DNA of 64,000 nt from positions 1,658,046 to 1,722,045 of the forward strand of contig RPFO01000165.1 of assembly GCA_009746045.1 (NCBI GenBank), given 5' to 3'. Positions 8,993 to 19,200 of the stretch are shown here, piece by piece. Origin of the DNA: Mesostigma viride. Lineage: Eukaryota > Streptophyta > Mesostigmatophyceae > Mesostigmatales > Mesostigmataceae. The translations under genes and the position numbers were made by a program. Under the pieces are notes generated by a model. It had not been told where the DNA came from. It made no database searches and was given only the letters and a program-made list of their open reading frames with translations. Each line of letters begins with the position of its first letter. Position 1 is the stretch's first letter.

Positions 8993-10519
8993 CTAGAGCT
9001 TGTGCAGGGTTTTATATTCCTGCAGCAGGCGACTACACCCATCTAGCTCACTCTCCGTATACCAAACCTTATCTACTTCACTACGAGCATACATCCACTT
9101 CACTTTATACTGACGCTGGGTACCGCGGCCCTTTTTGATATCTCGATGGGCCACGATGCTTTCTACTTCGTCTTCTACTTCCCCAGTGTCAGGATTATGC
9201 TCTAAAGGGGCAGGCGCTAACTCCCTGCCAGCGAACGTACTAGGGTGGTACAGTTTAAGCTGGCTCCTATGGAAGGTGTTTGAATGCGTTTGCCAAGAGG
9301 TAGGGATATCGACTTTATACAAGAAATTTCCTACCCTAGACAACACATGGAAGGGTCCTAAGAAGGCAGGCCTAAGTTTGACCTTCAGTTCTGCTTCAAA
9401 CTTATGAGCAAAACGGCCAACACGGGGGCCTTCTACTAATACTAGATCTCCTACTTCTATCTCAGGTGCTCGTCTATCTAAGGAGGCACGCAACCTAGCA
9501 AGGTACTTAGCCTGAGCTTTTTGATACCCTGAGATCGCGTGGTCATGAGCAGTTTTCATTCTATCTAGTAAGGACTGTACACCTTCTACAGTATCTCGGG
9601 ACACATCATCCTTGTCCCGTAGAGGACTAGCTAAGAGAGAGGTAGGGGTAAGGGGCTGTCTCCCAGTATCTAAGAAGAAGGGCGTATATCCATGCGCAGC
9701 TTGGGGACAATTGTTGAGGGAGAACTCTACCAAACATAAATAATCCTCCCAATCACTACCCGAGCCATTAACATAGTGCCTAAGCGCTTCTTCTACTACT
9801 CTATTAAGACGCTCTACTAAATGAGAGGAGGAGGAGTGGTAGGCAGTACCGTAGGTAACCTTGGTACCGATGGCAGCGAAAAACTGCTGCCAAAAATCTG
9901 AGGTAAATAATTTATCCTTATCACTAATAAACTGCCTACTCAATCCATGATATCTATATACATTATTGAGGTATAGGCGTGCGCAATCACGTGCGGTGAG
10001 TTCTAAAGGACACGGCACAAGATGGCACATACGAGTAAAACGATCTATGAACACAAGGATTTGGGCATTGCCCCTATCATTCTTTCTAAAAGGTCCTACA
10101 AAATCCATCATGATAGAATCCCAAGGCATGATAGGGTCAGGCAAGGTCCTAGGTTCTGCTATCTGTCCTACATTATTGGGTTTCATTTCCTGGCAAGATT
10201 GACAAGTTCTAACATACTCATCCACATCCTTATAAAGGGAAGGCCAGTAATAAGAGCGGGCTACTAGGTCCCGTACCCGTTTACCACCCTGATGAGCAGC
10301 TAAGTCATGCAACTCAAAGAGCAAGGAGGAGCGACAGATAGGAGGGACATACAGGCGCCATTGAGGGGGAGAATCTGCTATCTGCACATATAAAAACCCA
10401 CCTACAAATTTACAAGGGTGCTTGCCTAATTGTTGGGGATGTGCAGCAATGGCAGCTAATGCTTCCGGCTCAGTGGCCGTAAATCTACTAATAAGGCGTT
10501 CAAGATCAGAGGTAGGCAT
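8993..10519 (-). CDS. Chromovirus integrase with C-terminal chromodomain
   Basis: This is the C-terminal part of the pol polyprotein. In order it shows an HHCC zinc finger (H..x..H with CQSC), the catalytic core with the DDE residues (D in MDFVGPF, D in FISDKDKLF, E in LVERLN), an SH3-like GDLVLVEGPRVG segment and a chromodomain near the C-terminus (VESIVAHRD...YKVKWMY). The enzyme inserts the cDNA into chromosomes, and the chromodomain targets chromatin. The usual QTDGQTE motif reads SSSSHLVE. The ORF is joined to RNase H by a broken stretch (10520–10640) that includes a C-rich homopolymer, so the polyprotein is interrupted here. Confidence 0.9.
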   Translation of the reverse strand: MPTSDLERLISRFTATEPEALAAIAAHPQQLGKHPCKFVGGFLYVQIADSPPQWRLYVPPICRSSLLFELHDLAAHQGGKRVRDLVARSYYWPSLYKDVDEYVRTCQSCQEMKPNNVGQIAEPRTLPDPIMPWDSIMMDFVGPFRKNDRGNAQILVFIDRFTRMCHLVPCPLELTARDCARLYLNNVYRYHGLSRQFISDKDKLFTSDFWQQFFAAIGTKVTYGTAYHSSSSHLVERLNRVVEEALRHYVNGSGSDWEDYLCLVEFSLNNCPQAAHGYTPFFLDTGRQPLTPTSLLASPLRDKDDVSRDTVEGVQSLLDRMKTAHDHAISGYQKAQAKYLARLRASLDRRAPEIEVGDLVLVEGPRVGRFAHKFEAELKVKLRPAFLGPFHVLSRVGNFLYKVDIPTSWQTHSNTFHRSQLKLYHPSTFAGRELAPAPLEHNPDTGEVEDEVESIVAHRDIKKGRGTQRQYKVKWMYARSEVDKVWYTESELDGCSRLLQEYKTLHKL

Positions 10520-10627
10520 CGCTACAGAAGTATCCAGAACAGGTTTAAAGAGATCTCCTACCGCCTTGCCGAAGAGAAGGGGAGGTCCTAGGGACTACGT
10601 TTTCATAAGACTTTCCTGACCTAGTCG

Positions 10628-11412
10628 CTATATGGCTAAGCGGTATAGAAATTTTATTTTTCCCCTCCCCCCCACCGAGGCCACAGGAAGGGCCTCACAC
10701 GGGAGAGAGAGTCCTACGTGAGAAAGGAGATCAGGCATGCGAACAGCTGTATGAAAGAGGTAGGCATAGGAATCATCATCAGGTAGTTCACCATAAGGGG
10801 TTACACCCATAGTAGTAGGAACTAGAGTAGTATTGAGAACATCAAGGTCCTCGAAGAAGGAATAGTCTGCACGACGAGAGAGTGCATCTGGTACTATGTT
10901 ATCTACACCCTTGACATACTGAAGTTTAAAAGGGGAAAACTGTGCTAAAAATTCCATCCAGCGCGCTTGCCGAGGGGTAAGGTTGGGTTGGGAGAGAAGA
11001 TGGGTAAGGGGACGATGATCCGTTTGGATAACTAACCTATAAGGATCTAGCTCACAGGGTTCATTCAGGCAGACATCAAATTGAGCACCTTTAAGGAAGT
11101 GCTGCCACGCGTGGCAACAATACACCACAGCTAAGAGTTCCTGCTGGTGGACGGGATAGTTACGCTCCGCAGGGAGCATTGTCCTAGAGATATACTCAAT
11201 TGGCTGTAAGCCCTGACCCTGATCCTGGAGAAGGACACCACCTATAGCTACTTTACTAGCATCTGTAGCCACAACAAAGGGTTTAGTAGTATCCGGTAGG
11301 ATGAGTACAGGAGGGGAAAGGAGTAGGGATTTTAGGCACTGAAAAGCAGACTGACACTCACTACTCCAAACAAAGGGGATATCCTTCTTTAATAAATGAT
11401 TAATAGGGGCTG
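10628..11412 (-). CDS. Chromovirus RNase H segment of pol
   Basis: The frame shows TDASK, GGVLLQD, the NY(P)VH..E(L)LA block, QTDHRPLTHLL and DALSRR, the typical Ty3/gypsy RNase H and tether signatures. The upstream boundary is a one-base frameshift near 11412, just after the YYRRFIPRF motif that ends RT, so the reading frame of the RT part stops there. RNase H degrades the RNA strand during cDNA synthesis. Downstream it is separated from the integrase by stops around 10520–10630. Confidence 0.85.
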
Positions 11413-13001
11413 CTATAGTGCGAAACGCGGGATAAAACGCCTATAGTAAGAAGCAATTCCTAGGAAACTACGTACACCTTTAACGTCGGTAGGAGTAGGC
11501 CATTCCTGAATTGACTTAGTTTTATCCGGGTCGGTAGCGACCCCGGCATCTGACAGAACGTGCCCTAAAAATGGGACACTCCTACCCGAACGAACTTTAG
11601 CACGGCGCGCCCACAAAGAATTTTCAGCCATTATTTCTAATACTTTCTTTAAATCACGTAGGTGCGTTTCAAAATCAGGAGAGTAAATAAGAATATCATC
11701 TAAGTAAGCTTGAGCACAAGAACGGTCATGCTCAGATAAAGAAACAGAGGAGAAGGAAGGATCCTTTAGATCAGAGGACACCTGAGGAAGATGAGAATTT
11801 CCCATAACAGGTCTAAGCACTTCATTCATTAACATTTGAAAAGAGGCAGGCGAGTTACAGAGTCCCATAGCCGCTACTCTAAACTGGTAATGACCAAAAG
11901 GGGTAGCAAAGGCGGTTTTATGGCAATCCTCAGGAGCTATCCGCAACTGCCAAAAACCATCCGCACAATCCAGTACTGTGAAACAAGTGGAACCTTTAAC
12001 CTTATTAAATATATCATCAATACGAGGTAGAGGGTATTTAGATTTCACAGTAATATCATTCAACTTCCTATAATCAGTAACTAGGCGAAACTTGCCATTT
12101 GGCTTAGGAACTAACAGGACACCAGCTGAGTAGGGGGAGTTACTAGGCTCTATCAATCCTGCTTCTAATAATGACACTAAAATCTGTTTTAGTTCCTTTA
12201 ACTCGGTAGGGCCCATTCTATACATCGGAGAGTGCGTAGGAACTGCACCGTCCTTGATAACTACACGGTGTAAAACAGAACGAGGAGGAGGATAAGAAGG
12301 AGTCTTTTCTTCAAATACTTTTGAGGAATCTATCACAGCCATGTATCTTACTATTTCATTTTCAGTAAATCCTACTCCTATTGTATCCACTGTATTTACA
12401 TCTATATCCACACTATTATTAGTGATAGGTATCTCTTGTACTTCTAACTGAAGGAACATACATAATAGGTATCCATTTTGCTTTAATTCAGAACGTAATT
12501 CGTCATTTGACATTAATACTTCAGGCATAGGTCTTACAGGAGGATCAACAGGTGTAGGAGGAGTAATATCTACCAAGGATAAGTTTTCCAATCTATAATG
12601 ACGTTCAGGTACCCAGTAAGAGCTATCTGGAAACCAAATGACCATGGTATCATAATTAATAGTAATCTTATTATCCTGGTGCCAATCTAATCCTAGTAAT
12701 ACATCAGCGGTAGTGATAGGGCCTATAGTGGCCGTCAGGTTGACAGTACGTCCTTGTATAACCATGGGAAGGGACACCGTACCCGGGGAATGACTGGTGC
12801 GACCATCAGCATAATGAACAGTAACGGGTTTGGTGTGAGGGGTAGGGACTAGTCCTAAACGTCTAACTAGGGCCTCGCTCACAAAGGAGCTAGCCGCACC
12901 GCTATCTACCAACACAGAGACATTCAGGAGTTCATCAGCATGCAAGAAGGGGTCTACAACAGTGTGAGGGACGGTTAAACCACCATTCAAGAACATAAGA
13001 G
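11413..13001 (-). CDS. Chromovirus protease and reverse transcriptase
   Basis: From the copia insertion point leftward, the frame encodes an aspartic protease (VLVDSGAASSFV and, later, LLGLDW) and then RT with LVTDYRKLN, the FTVLDCADGFWQL motif, the catalytic box AYLDDILIYS (a normal YxDD) and the thumb motif FLGIASYYRRFIP. Upstream the same frame continues across the copia insertion into 19201 onward, so the original protein was continuous. The open stretch read into the copia LTR (13002–13134) is not part of it. The frame ends prematurely at 11413 by a single-base shift. Confidence 0.9.
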
Positions 13002-13441
13002 TGTTGGGGATCATATACCCACCTGCCCACACTATATTCCAGCCTGACTTTATTCTTCTTTGTTTTACTTCACAAGGGCTGAGAATTTGATAGATTTGAT
13101 AAGTTAGATGAATTGCTCTCAATGAGCTGATCAATGTTCATGTGCCATAGTCCTATATTTGGCCATAGATCTCTTGTACCTGAGTTGGTCTAGTAGCATC
13201 ACTTCCATGCTTGACAAGTGGTGTACTTCTTTGGTAGACAAGTGTCCATTCCATGAGCTGACATGTGTTGGAAGCTCATAGTGACAAGTGTTGCATTCCA
13301 TTGACTGACAAGTGGATAGACTCATTGGATTACACTTGTCATTCCAAGTAGAAACCATGTGTCACTTTATTAAGCATTAGATGTGGCACATTGTTCAGAG
13401 GACATTTGGCAATCAACTGTCATGCCAGCTCATTAGAACCT

Positions 13442-13487
13442 TTCTAGAATGACCTTGGAATGTTCTAGGAATATGCCAGGAATATTC
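13442..13487 (+). promoter_or_regulatory. Cluster of heat-shock-element cores in the LTR
   Basis: Three perfect inverted HSE cores lie within 46 bases: TTCTAGAA (13442–13449), GAATGTTC (13458–13465) and GAATATTC (13480–13487). More GAATAT half-sites follow up to about 13520. They sit 100–145 bases before the TATA box, where heat-shock factor sites act. The same cluster is repeated in the 3' LTR. Confidence 0.6.
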
Positions 13488-13544
13488 CTGGAATATACTG
13501 AGAATATGCTGGGAATATGCTTAGATGTTTCTACAAGCTTCTAT

Positions 13545-13569
13545 GATGACATCAGCATCTGATGTCATC
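13545..13569. repeat. Ten-base-pair palindrome in the LTR promoter
   Basis: GATGACATCA and TGATGTCATC are perfect inverted repeats around a five-base spacer. Each arm holds a TGACATCA string that resembles a bZIP site. It lies 18 bases before the TATA box. Confidence 0.6.
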
Positions 13570-13586
13570 CTTCCTAGCTAGAAAGG

Positions 13587-13594
13587 TATAAAAA
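13587..13594 (+). promoter_or_regulatory. TATA box of the copia LTR
   Basis: TATAAAAA lies in the expected place in the LTR, after U3 regulatory repeats and before the AATAAA signal. Confidence 0.7.
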
Positions 13595-13779
13595 GAAACT
13601 GGCTCCTAAGGCCAGGTACCTCTTTTCCTAACCTCTCAGCCTAAGAAATAAAACTCTTTTTCTGGTCTCTCTTCCATTGTCTTCAAGCTCAGTCTTTCAT
13701 CACCTGCAAGGTGCAAGGGTAACAAGGCCAAGCACAAGGCATTGTGTAAAACCCATTAGTTTCCTCTACCTTTCCAACA

Positions 13780-13790
13780 TGGTATCGGAG
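13780..13790 (+). promoter_or_regulatory. Copia primer-binding site
   Basis: TGGTATCGGAG begins immediately after the LTR. It differs by one base from the common plant copia site complementary to initiator-Met tRNA. It is shared, with small changes, by elements K and J in this window. Confidence 0.8.
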
Positions 13791-13798
13791 GAATCTTC

Positions 13799-15751
13799 AT
13801 GAGCTCCAAGAAGACCACCAAGAAACCCAGCCCAGCTACAAGCTCCATGGCAAGCGACGTCGACTACACTCCTATGCTGAATGTGTGCTCCAAGATGGTG
13901 CTGAAATTCGATGGCACAAGCCTACGTGGCTGGGAGGAGACCAAGACATCTCTTGAGGGTTTCTGTTCCTTCTATGAGGTTAAGGACGTCCTGCTGGGCA
14001 CCAGGCAGGACCGCAAGGCTGACCAAGCTGTTGGCCTTGTCATCTCAGCTGCACTTGTGGGAGAAGCGAGGCGCATCCTATCGCTCGTGCCAGACCAATC
14101 TGGCAGCAAGCTCTACAAGACGCTGAGGGAGGTCTACGAGCAACAAAAGCTCACCAAGAGTCACCGCATGGACCTCAGGATTCAGCTTCACCGGCTGCAA
14201 ATGAAGCCTGGGGAGACCATGGGGCAGTATATCCTACGTGGATTGCTGCTGCTGGCGGACTATCGTGCGGTGGGAGGCGTCATGAGCGACCAAGATTTTG
14301 CGGCTATTCTCAAGAGCGGCCTGCCTGACCGATATCGCCCTGCCCTGATTTCAGCGCATTTCAAAGAGGAGGACAGCTTGGAGGAGGTCAAGGCTGCGCT
14401 GCTGGAGGCGGAGGACATGCTGCTGGGAGGACGGCCTTCTCAAGCTACCAAGGAGGAGCCAGCCCAAGGTCAAGCTTTCCACACTGCCAACAAGGGTGGT
14501 GAGAGGAAGCACTGCGCCTACTGCAACAGGAGTGGGCATGCGGAGACCCAGTGCTGGCAAAAGAACTCCCAGCTCAAGCCACGAAGCAAGAATCAAGGAC
14601 GGCGGGGCAACCAGCGCAGGAGGGGCAACCAAGCGACCAAGAAGGAGACCTCACCTGGCGGAAGCGTGGCCAACAACACCCAGGAGGCCGCGGAGCTGCC
14701 GGAGGGCTTCGTCTTCACCACCATCGCCGAGTCGGCGCCGTCGCAGGAGGCTGCTGCACTCACGCAGTATAGCCCCAAGCCCCCTGCCTGGGTTCTGGAC
14801 TCCGCTGCAAGCAGCCACATGTCCCCATGCCGCACTGACTTTGTGTCCCTCACCCCCACCACTAGGAACATCGTCGGATCAGGAGGACGTCTTCGCGCGA
14901 CGGGAGTGGGCACGATTCGGCTCAAACTGCCCAACCAGCATGTGCACCTGAATGGTGCGCTCTTCGTGCCCGGCTTGAGCGCCCGACTGCTATCAGCTGG
15001 GCAGCTCGCCAAGGACGGCCACAAAGTCGACCTCACCGAGCAGACAGTGGTGCTGGACAACGAGACGCACAAGATTGCGCTGCAGAACAACATCTACGTG
15101 TTACCTGCGGAGCGCGACGAGGCGGCAATGGCTGCCACGGCCATCGAGCGGCCGGCGAGCCTGCTCTGGCACTGGCGTCTTGGGCATGCTGGCGAAGATC
15201 GGATCAAGAGGCTGGCCGCCATTCCGGAGTCTAACCTTTTTTCGAGGCGCCTGTCATCGCCTGGCTGCCCATCCTGCCCTGCTGGCTTCATCAAGAGGCG
15301 CTCATTTTCGCCTGGACAGCTCCGATCGACTGTTCCCCGAGCCAAGCTTCACAGCGACATTCTCGGGCCGATGCAGCCAGCAATTGGAGGCACCCGCTAC
15401 ATGCTCGGCTTCACCGACGATGCTACCCGCTGGCGATGGTGCTTTCCGCTTCGACACAAGGACGAGGCTGTTGACGCCTTGCAACAGCTGCTCACGCGCG
15501 AAATTCGCCCCTTCTACAACGGTTCGATTCTTCTCCGGACCGACAACGACGCAGTCTTCACTGGGCAGGCGTGGCGGGCCGTCTGCGCTGAACACCGAGT
15601 GCACCAGGAGTTCTCCAGCCCCTACACTCCTGAGCAGAACGGAGTGGCGGAGCGGCTGTGGGGTCTGGCCATGGGCATGACACTGGCAATGCTCACGCAT
15701 GCCGGTTTGCCCAAAGGATTCTGGGCACTAGCCTTCAATTGCGCGGTTTAT
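13799..15751 (+). CDS. Copia gag–protease–integrase (N-terminal polyprotein)
   Basis: The start is the ATG nine bases after the primer site. Residues about 30–215 are a UBN2-type gag. A CCHC zinc knuckle (C-x2-C-x4-H-x4-C) lies near 236–250 and protease (WVLDSAASSHMSP) near 330. A gag-pre-integrase HxxxH segment (HWRLGH) lies near 458, and the integrase core follows with D in HSDILGP (~518), D in RTDNDAVF (~580) and E in EQNGVAERLW (~615). The copia reading stops at 15751, where a foreign ~247-bp insert begins. The frame then runs 32 codons into the insert before a stop at 15845. The remainder of pol continues from 15999 in another frame. Confidence 0.92.
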
Positions 15752-15998
15752 CAGGCGGAGCCAATTTTCGGAAGAACCGTCAGGTTCGCCAGAATTGGCG
15801 AAGCTTATAAGGCCGTACACGTGAGAAAACATAGGAATAGGGGATGAAAATCCGTCAATCCATCCATACATACATCCATCCATACATACATCCACCGAAT
15901 TTGTCCCGAATTTGCAAGCATAAGGGTGAGGTTCTTCCGAAAATTGGCTCCGCCGTAGAGTTTCAACGGGCAAGTTGCAAACACGCACGTTACTTGAT
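15752..15998. mobile_element. ~247-bp insert with inverted repeats in the copia integrase
   Basis: The conserved copia reading breaks after Ala-Val-Tyr at 15751 and resumes at 15999 (Ile-Leu-Asn-Arg). Between them, 25-base perfect inverted repeats (15754–15778 and 15930–15954) enclose a CATA/CATC microsatellite. The right repeat ends 44 bases before the reading resumes, so the termini are asymmetric. AT is present on both sides and could be a 2-bp duplication. Its length is not a multiple of three, so it frameshifts the element. It looks like a MITE-like or foldback insertion of unknown family. Confidence 0.6.
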
Positions 15999-18389
15999 AT
16001 ACTTAACCGCCTGCCGTCTAGCTCGAATCCTGGAGGTGCCACGCCACACTTCCTGCTCACCGGTCGCAATGCAGATCTCTCGAATCTTCGAATTTTCGGC
16101 TGCCCTGCCTTCTATCGGGTGGAGGGCCCACGTGGCAAGCTGGAGGCCAAGGCTCTGCCTGGAATCTTCGTCGGCTATGATCTGGAATCGCCGGCGTACC
16201 TCATTTACCGTTCAGAATCCAAGGATGTCATTCGCCGCCTGCATGTCACCTTCAATGAGGCCTGGCGCAATGGGGCCATGCCAACTCCTGCGCCGCTTCT
16301 GGAAAGTTCTGCCGCACTGGAGGAAACTTCACCAACTGATCTTCCGGCTGTAGCAGAAGTTCAGCCAAATTCTCTGGCCGAACCTAGCGGACCGGTCACC
16401 CGGTCTCAGGCGAGGTTTCTGGACGCCACCAGAAGGGATATTCCTGAGGAGCTTCGCCACGAGGGAGCGGACGCACCAAGTTCTGATGCAGTCAACGTCC
16501 CAAGTCCTAGACCAGTTCCGGAGGCGCTCGACGGTGCTCCAAACTTTTCACAGCCCGTCCTAACTACTGACGACGTCTCCCCAAGTGACGCACGGGAGCT
16601 GTCTGCTGGTCCACCGGTCACTGCCACTTCAAGTGCTGCTCGACTGCAAAGTACAATCTCTGCGCTGCGACGTAACCCAGCTGGTAATGTGGCCATGGCA
16701 ACTGCTGATGAGCTGATGTTTTGCGGTAGCACCCGTGAACCCCTCGCGATGGAGATTACTACCTATGCTCCCCCTGTCACGGTGTCGCCTAAATGGGCTC
16801 GTTTTTTTCCGCATTACCAGTCAGTTCGTGATCTTTTTGACACAGTGCATTTTACTGGCAGTGACGTTTCCCTTCCCGTCTCCTTTACTGAGGCTAACAA
16901 CAGTCCAGAGTGGCGGGCTGCGATGTTGAGCGAAATTAATAGCATTCGTGATCATGCAGTATACTCGCTTGTGAGCCCGCGTACTTTGCCCGCCGGTGCC
17001 AAGGTCCTCCCTTCCCGGTGGGTATTTGCTGTCAAGTCCGACGGCCGTCACAAGGCCAGGTTTGTCGTGAAAGGTTTTGCCCAACGTGAAGGTATCGACT
17101 TTAATGAAGTCTTTTCCCCCACTGTTCGTGCGTCCACCGTGCGACTTGCTCTTGCTTTAGCTGTCACGTCTGGCTTTACTGTCAAGCAGCTCGATGTCCG
17201 AACCGCTTTTCTCTATGCTCCCCTACAGGAGGATGTCTTTGTGCGTCCCCCTACTGGCTTTGAAGAGCGGGATGCCAATGGCGATGTGCTTGTGTGGAAG
17301 CTGCACCGCAGCTTGTATGGCATCAAGCAAGCGCCACGCAATTGGCATAAAACGTTCCGTGCACACCTTCTTTCTGACGGCGCCATCCAAAGCCAAATTG
17401 ATGCGTGCCTGTATTACTACCCTTCGTCTCGTGGTTTCGTGTTCGTGCACGTCGATGACATTCTTGCTGCTCATCCTTCCCCTTCCTGGCTGGCATCCTG
17501 GTCTCGCCGTTTGGCTAATACTTTTCAAATCACTGAGTCGGACAATCCCTCTCTTTTCCTCGGTGTTTCCCTTACTATCGACCCTGCGTCTCGTTCCCTT
17601 ACCATGCACCAACGGCCCTACATTGAAGCTATTGCTGCCCGTTTTGGGCTTTCTACCCCTCACCCTGTGCACACCCCTATAGTGCCTGGTAGTCCCCGTC
17701 GCGAGGGGGGAATGTGTGATGCCCCAAACCATCAACTCTTTCAGCAGATTGTTGGTGCTCTCATGTACGCCGCGACATGGACGCGCCCAGACATTGCTTT
17801 TGCTGTCAACCAGCTGGCCCAATGCATGCAGGCACCCACGGAGGGCGACTTGGAGCTGGCCAAGCGAGTGGTGCGCTACCTTGTCCACACCAAGGACTTG
17901 GGACTGCGCTATGGTGGCCAAGGGGGGCTGGAGGGGTGGACGGATGCCGATTGGGGGAACTGCCCTGAGACACGCAGATCTGTCTCTGGCAATGTAGTGA
18001 TGTTCAGGGGGGCCGCAGTCGAGTGGTGCAGCCGCAAGCAGCACGTTACCGCCCTGTCTTCCTGCGAGGCGGAGTACATTGCTGCTAGCAGCGTAACCCA
18101 GCTAGTGCTTCCACTGAGGCACATGTTGGGGGAGCTGGGGCATCCAGTTCAGGGGCCCACGCCTGTCTTCTGCGACAACACAGGCGCCGTGGCACTCGCT
18201 CGTGACCCTGTTCATCCCAAGCGCACGAAGCACATTGACGTGCGTTTCCATTTCATCCGGGAGAAGGTGGAGGGGGGACTCATCGCCATGAAGCATTGTC
18301 CTGGGGAGGACATGCTTGCTGATCTTCTGACGAAGGCACTTTCACGTGCCAGGTTCACTGCCCTGCGTGGCAAACTCATGTCAACTTAG
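15999..18389 (+). CDS. Copia reverse transcriptase–RNase H (C-terminal polyprotein)
   Basis: The frame resumes in the C-terminal integrase part (LNRLPSSSNPGG, FLLTGRN...FGCPAFYRV). RT follows with the motifs KARFVVKGFAQ, QLDVRTAFLYA, LYGIKQAPRNWH and the catalytic box FVHVDDILAAH, in which the usual Tyr of YVDD is His. RNase H follows with WTDADWGN, RRSVSGNVV, LSSCEAEYIAAS and DIAFAVNQL-type blocks. The natural stop is at 18389, a few bases before the polypurine tract. In the intact element this was fused to the upstream ORF, since no stop would separate them without the insert. Confidence 0.92.
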   Translation: MLNRLPSSSNPGGATPHFLLTGRNADLSNLRIFGCPAFYRVEGPRGKLEAKALPGIFVGYDLESPAYLIYRSESKDVIRRLHVTFNEAWRNGAMPTPAPLLESSAALEETSPTDLPAVAEVQPNSLAEPSGPVTRSQARFLDATRRDIPEELRHEGADAPSSDAVNVPSPRPVPEALDGAPNFSQPVLTTDDVSPSDARELSAGPPVTATSSAARLQSTISALRRNPAGNVAMATADELMFCGSTREPLAMEITTYAPPVTVSPKWARFFPHYQSVRDLFDTVHFTGSDVSLPVSFTEANNSPEWRAAMLSEINSIRDHAVYSLVSPRTLPAGAKVLPSRWVFAVKSDGRHKARFVVKGFAQREGIDFNEVFSPTVRASTVRLALALAVTSGFTVKQLDVRTAFLYAPLQEDVFVRPPTGFEERDANGDVLVWKLHRSLYGIKQAPRNWHKTFRAHLLSDGAIQSQIDACLYYYPSSRGFVFVHVDDILAAHPSPSWLASWSRRLANTFQITESDNPSLFLGVSLTIDPASRSLTMHQRPYIEAIAARFGLSTPHPVHTPIVPGSPRREGGMCDAPNHQLFQQIVGALMYAATWTRPDIAFAVNQLAQCMQAPTEGDLELAKRVVRYLVHTKDLGLRYGGQGGLEGWTDADWGNCPETRRSVSGNVVMFRGAAVEWCSRKQHVTALSSCEAEYIAASSVTQLVLPLRHMLGELGHPVQGPTPVFCDNTGAVALARDPVHPKRTKHIDVRFHFIREKVEGGLIAMKHCPGEDMLADLLTKALSRARFTALRGKLMST

Positions 18390-18409
18390 TCCTTTGTGTT
18401 CAGCTGGCT

Positions 18410-18417
18410 AAGGGGGG
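18410..18417 (+). promoter_or_regulatory. Copia polypurine tract
   Basis: AAGGGGGG abuts the 3' LTR. The same octamer abuts the 3' LTR of the non-autonomous element K. Confidence 0.75.
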
Positions 18418-19195
18418 TGTTGGGGATCATATACCCACCTGCCCACACTATATTCCAGCCTGACTTTATTCTTCTTTGTTTTACTTCACAAGGGCTGAGA
18501 ATTTGATAGATTTGATAAGTTAGATGAATTGCTCTCAATGAGCTGATCAATGTTCATGTGCCATAGTCCTATATTTGGCCATAGATCTCTTGTACCTGAG
18601 TTGGTCTAGTAGCATCACTTCCATGCTTGACAAGTGGTGTACTTCTTTGGTAGACAAGTGTCCATTCCATGAGCTGACATGTGTTGGAAGCTCATAGTGA
18701 CAAGTGTTGCATTCCATTGACTGACAAGTGGATAGACTCATTGGATTACACTTGTCATTCCAAGTAGAAACCATGTGTCACTTTATTAAGCATTAGATGT
18801 GGCACATTGTTCAGAGGACATTTGGCAATCAACTGTCATGCCAGCTCATTAGAACCTTTCTAGAATGACCTTGGAATGTTCTAGGAATATGCCAGGAATA
18901 TTCCTGGAATATACTGAGAATATGCTGGGAATATGCTTAGATGTTTCTACAAGCTTCTATGATGACATCAGCATCTGATGTCATCCTTCCTAGCTAGAAA
19001 GGTATAAAAAGAAACTGGCTCCTAAGGCCAGGTACCTCTTTTCCTAACCTCTCAGCCTAAGAAATAAAACTCTTTTTCTGGTCTCTCTTCCATTGTCTTC
19101 AAGCTCAGTCTTTCATCACCTGCAAGGTGCAAGGGTAACAAGGCCAAGCACAAGGCATTGTGTAAAACCCATTAGTTTCCTCTACCTTTCCAACA
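18418..19195 (+). repeat. Copia 3' LTR
   Basis: This LTR has the same length (778 bp) and, as far as can be read, the same sequence as the 5' LTR, followed by the AAGAG duplication. Confidence 0.95.
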
Positions 19196-19200
19196 AAGAG

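Larger units (their letters stand above)
13002..13779 (+). repeat. Copia 5' LTR
   Basis: This LTR is 778 bp and ends TG...CA. U3 carries clustered heat-shock-type sites (13442–13487), a strong palindrome (13545–13569) and the TATA box at 13587. An AATAAA follows in the R/U5 part near 13648. Confidence 0.95.
13002..19195 (+). mobile_element. Young Ty1/copia element nested in the chromovirus
   Basis: Two LTRs of exactly 778 bp (TGTTGGGG...TTTCCAACA) flank the element, with the 5-bp duplication AAGAG at 12997–13001 and 19196–19200. It has a primer site like plant copia elements, a gag–protease–integrase ORF, an RT–RNase H ORF and a polypurine tract, in canonical order GAG–PR–INT–RT–RH. The two LTRs look identical, which suggests a very recent insertion. 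The only visible lesion is a ~247-bp insert in the integrase region that shifts the frame. Confidence 0.95.

Noticed and set aside
13131-13358. 75-aa ORF in both copia LTRs (also at 18547–18774)
   Set aside because: It is antisense to the element, lies over the repetitive U3 region and has no coding features. It is duplicated only because the LTRs are.
15840-15900. CATA/CATC microsatellite as a telomere or satellite array
   Set aside because: It is about 60 bases long and enclosed by the inverted repeats of the small insert.
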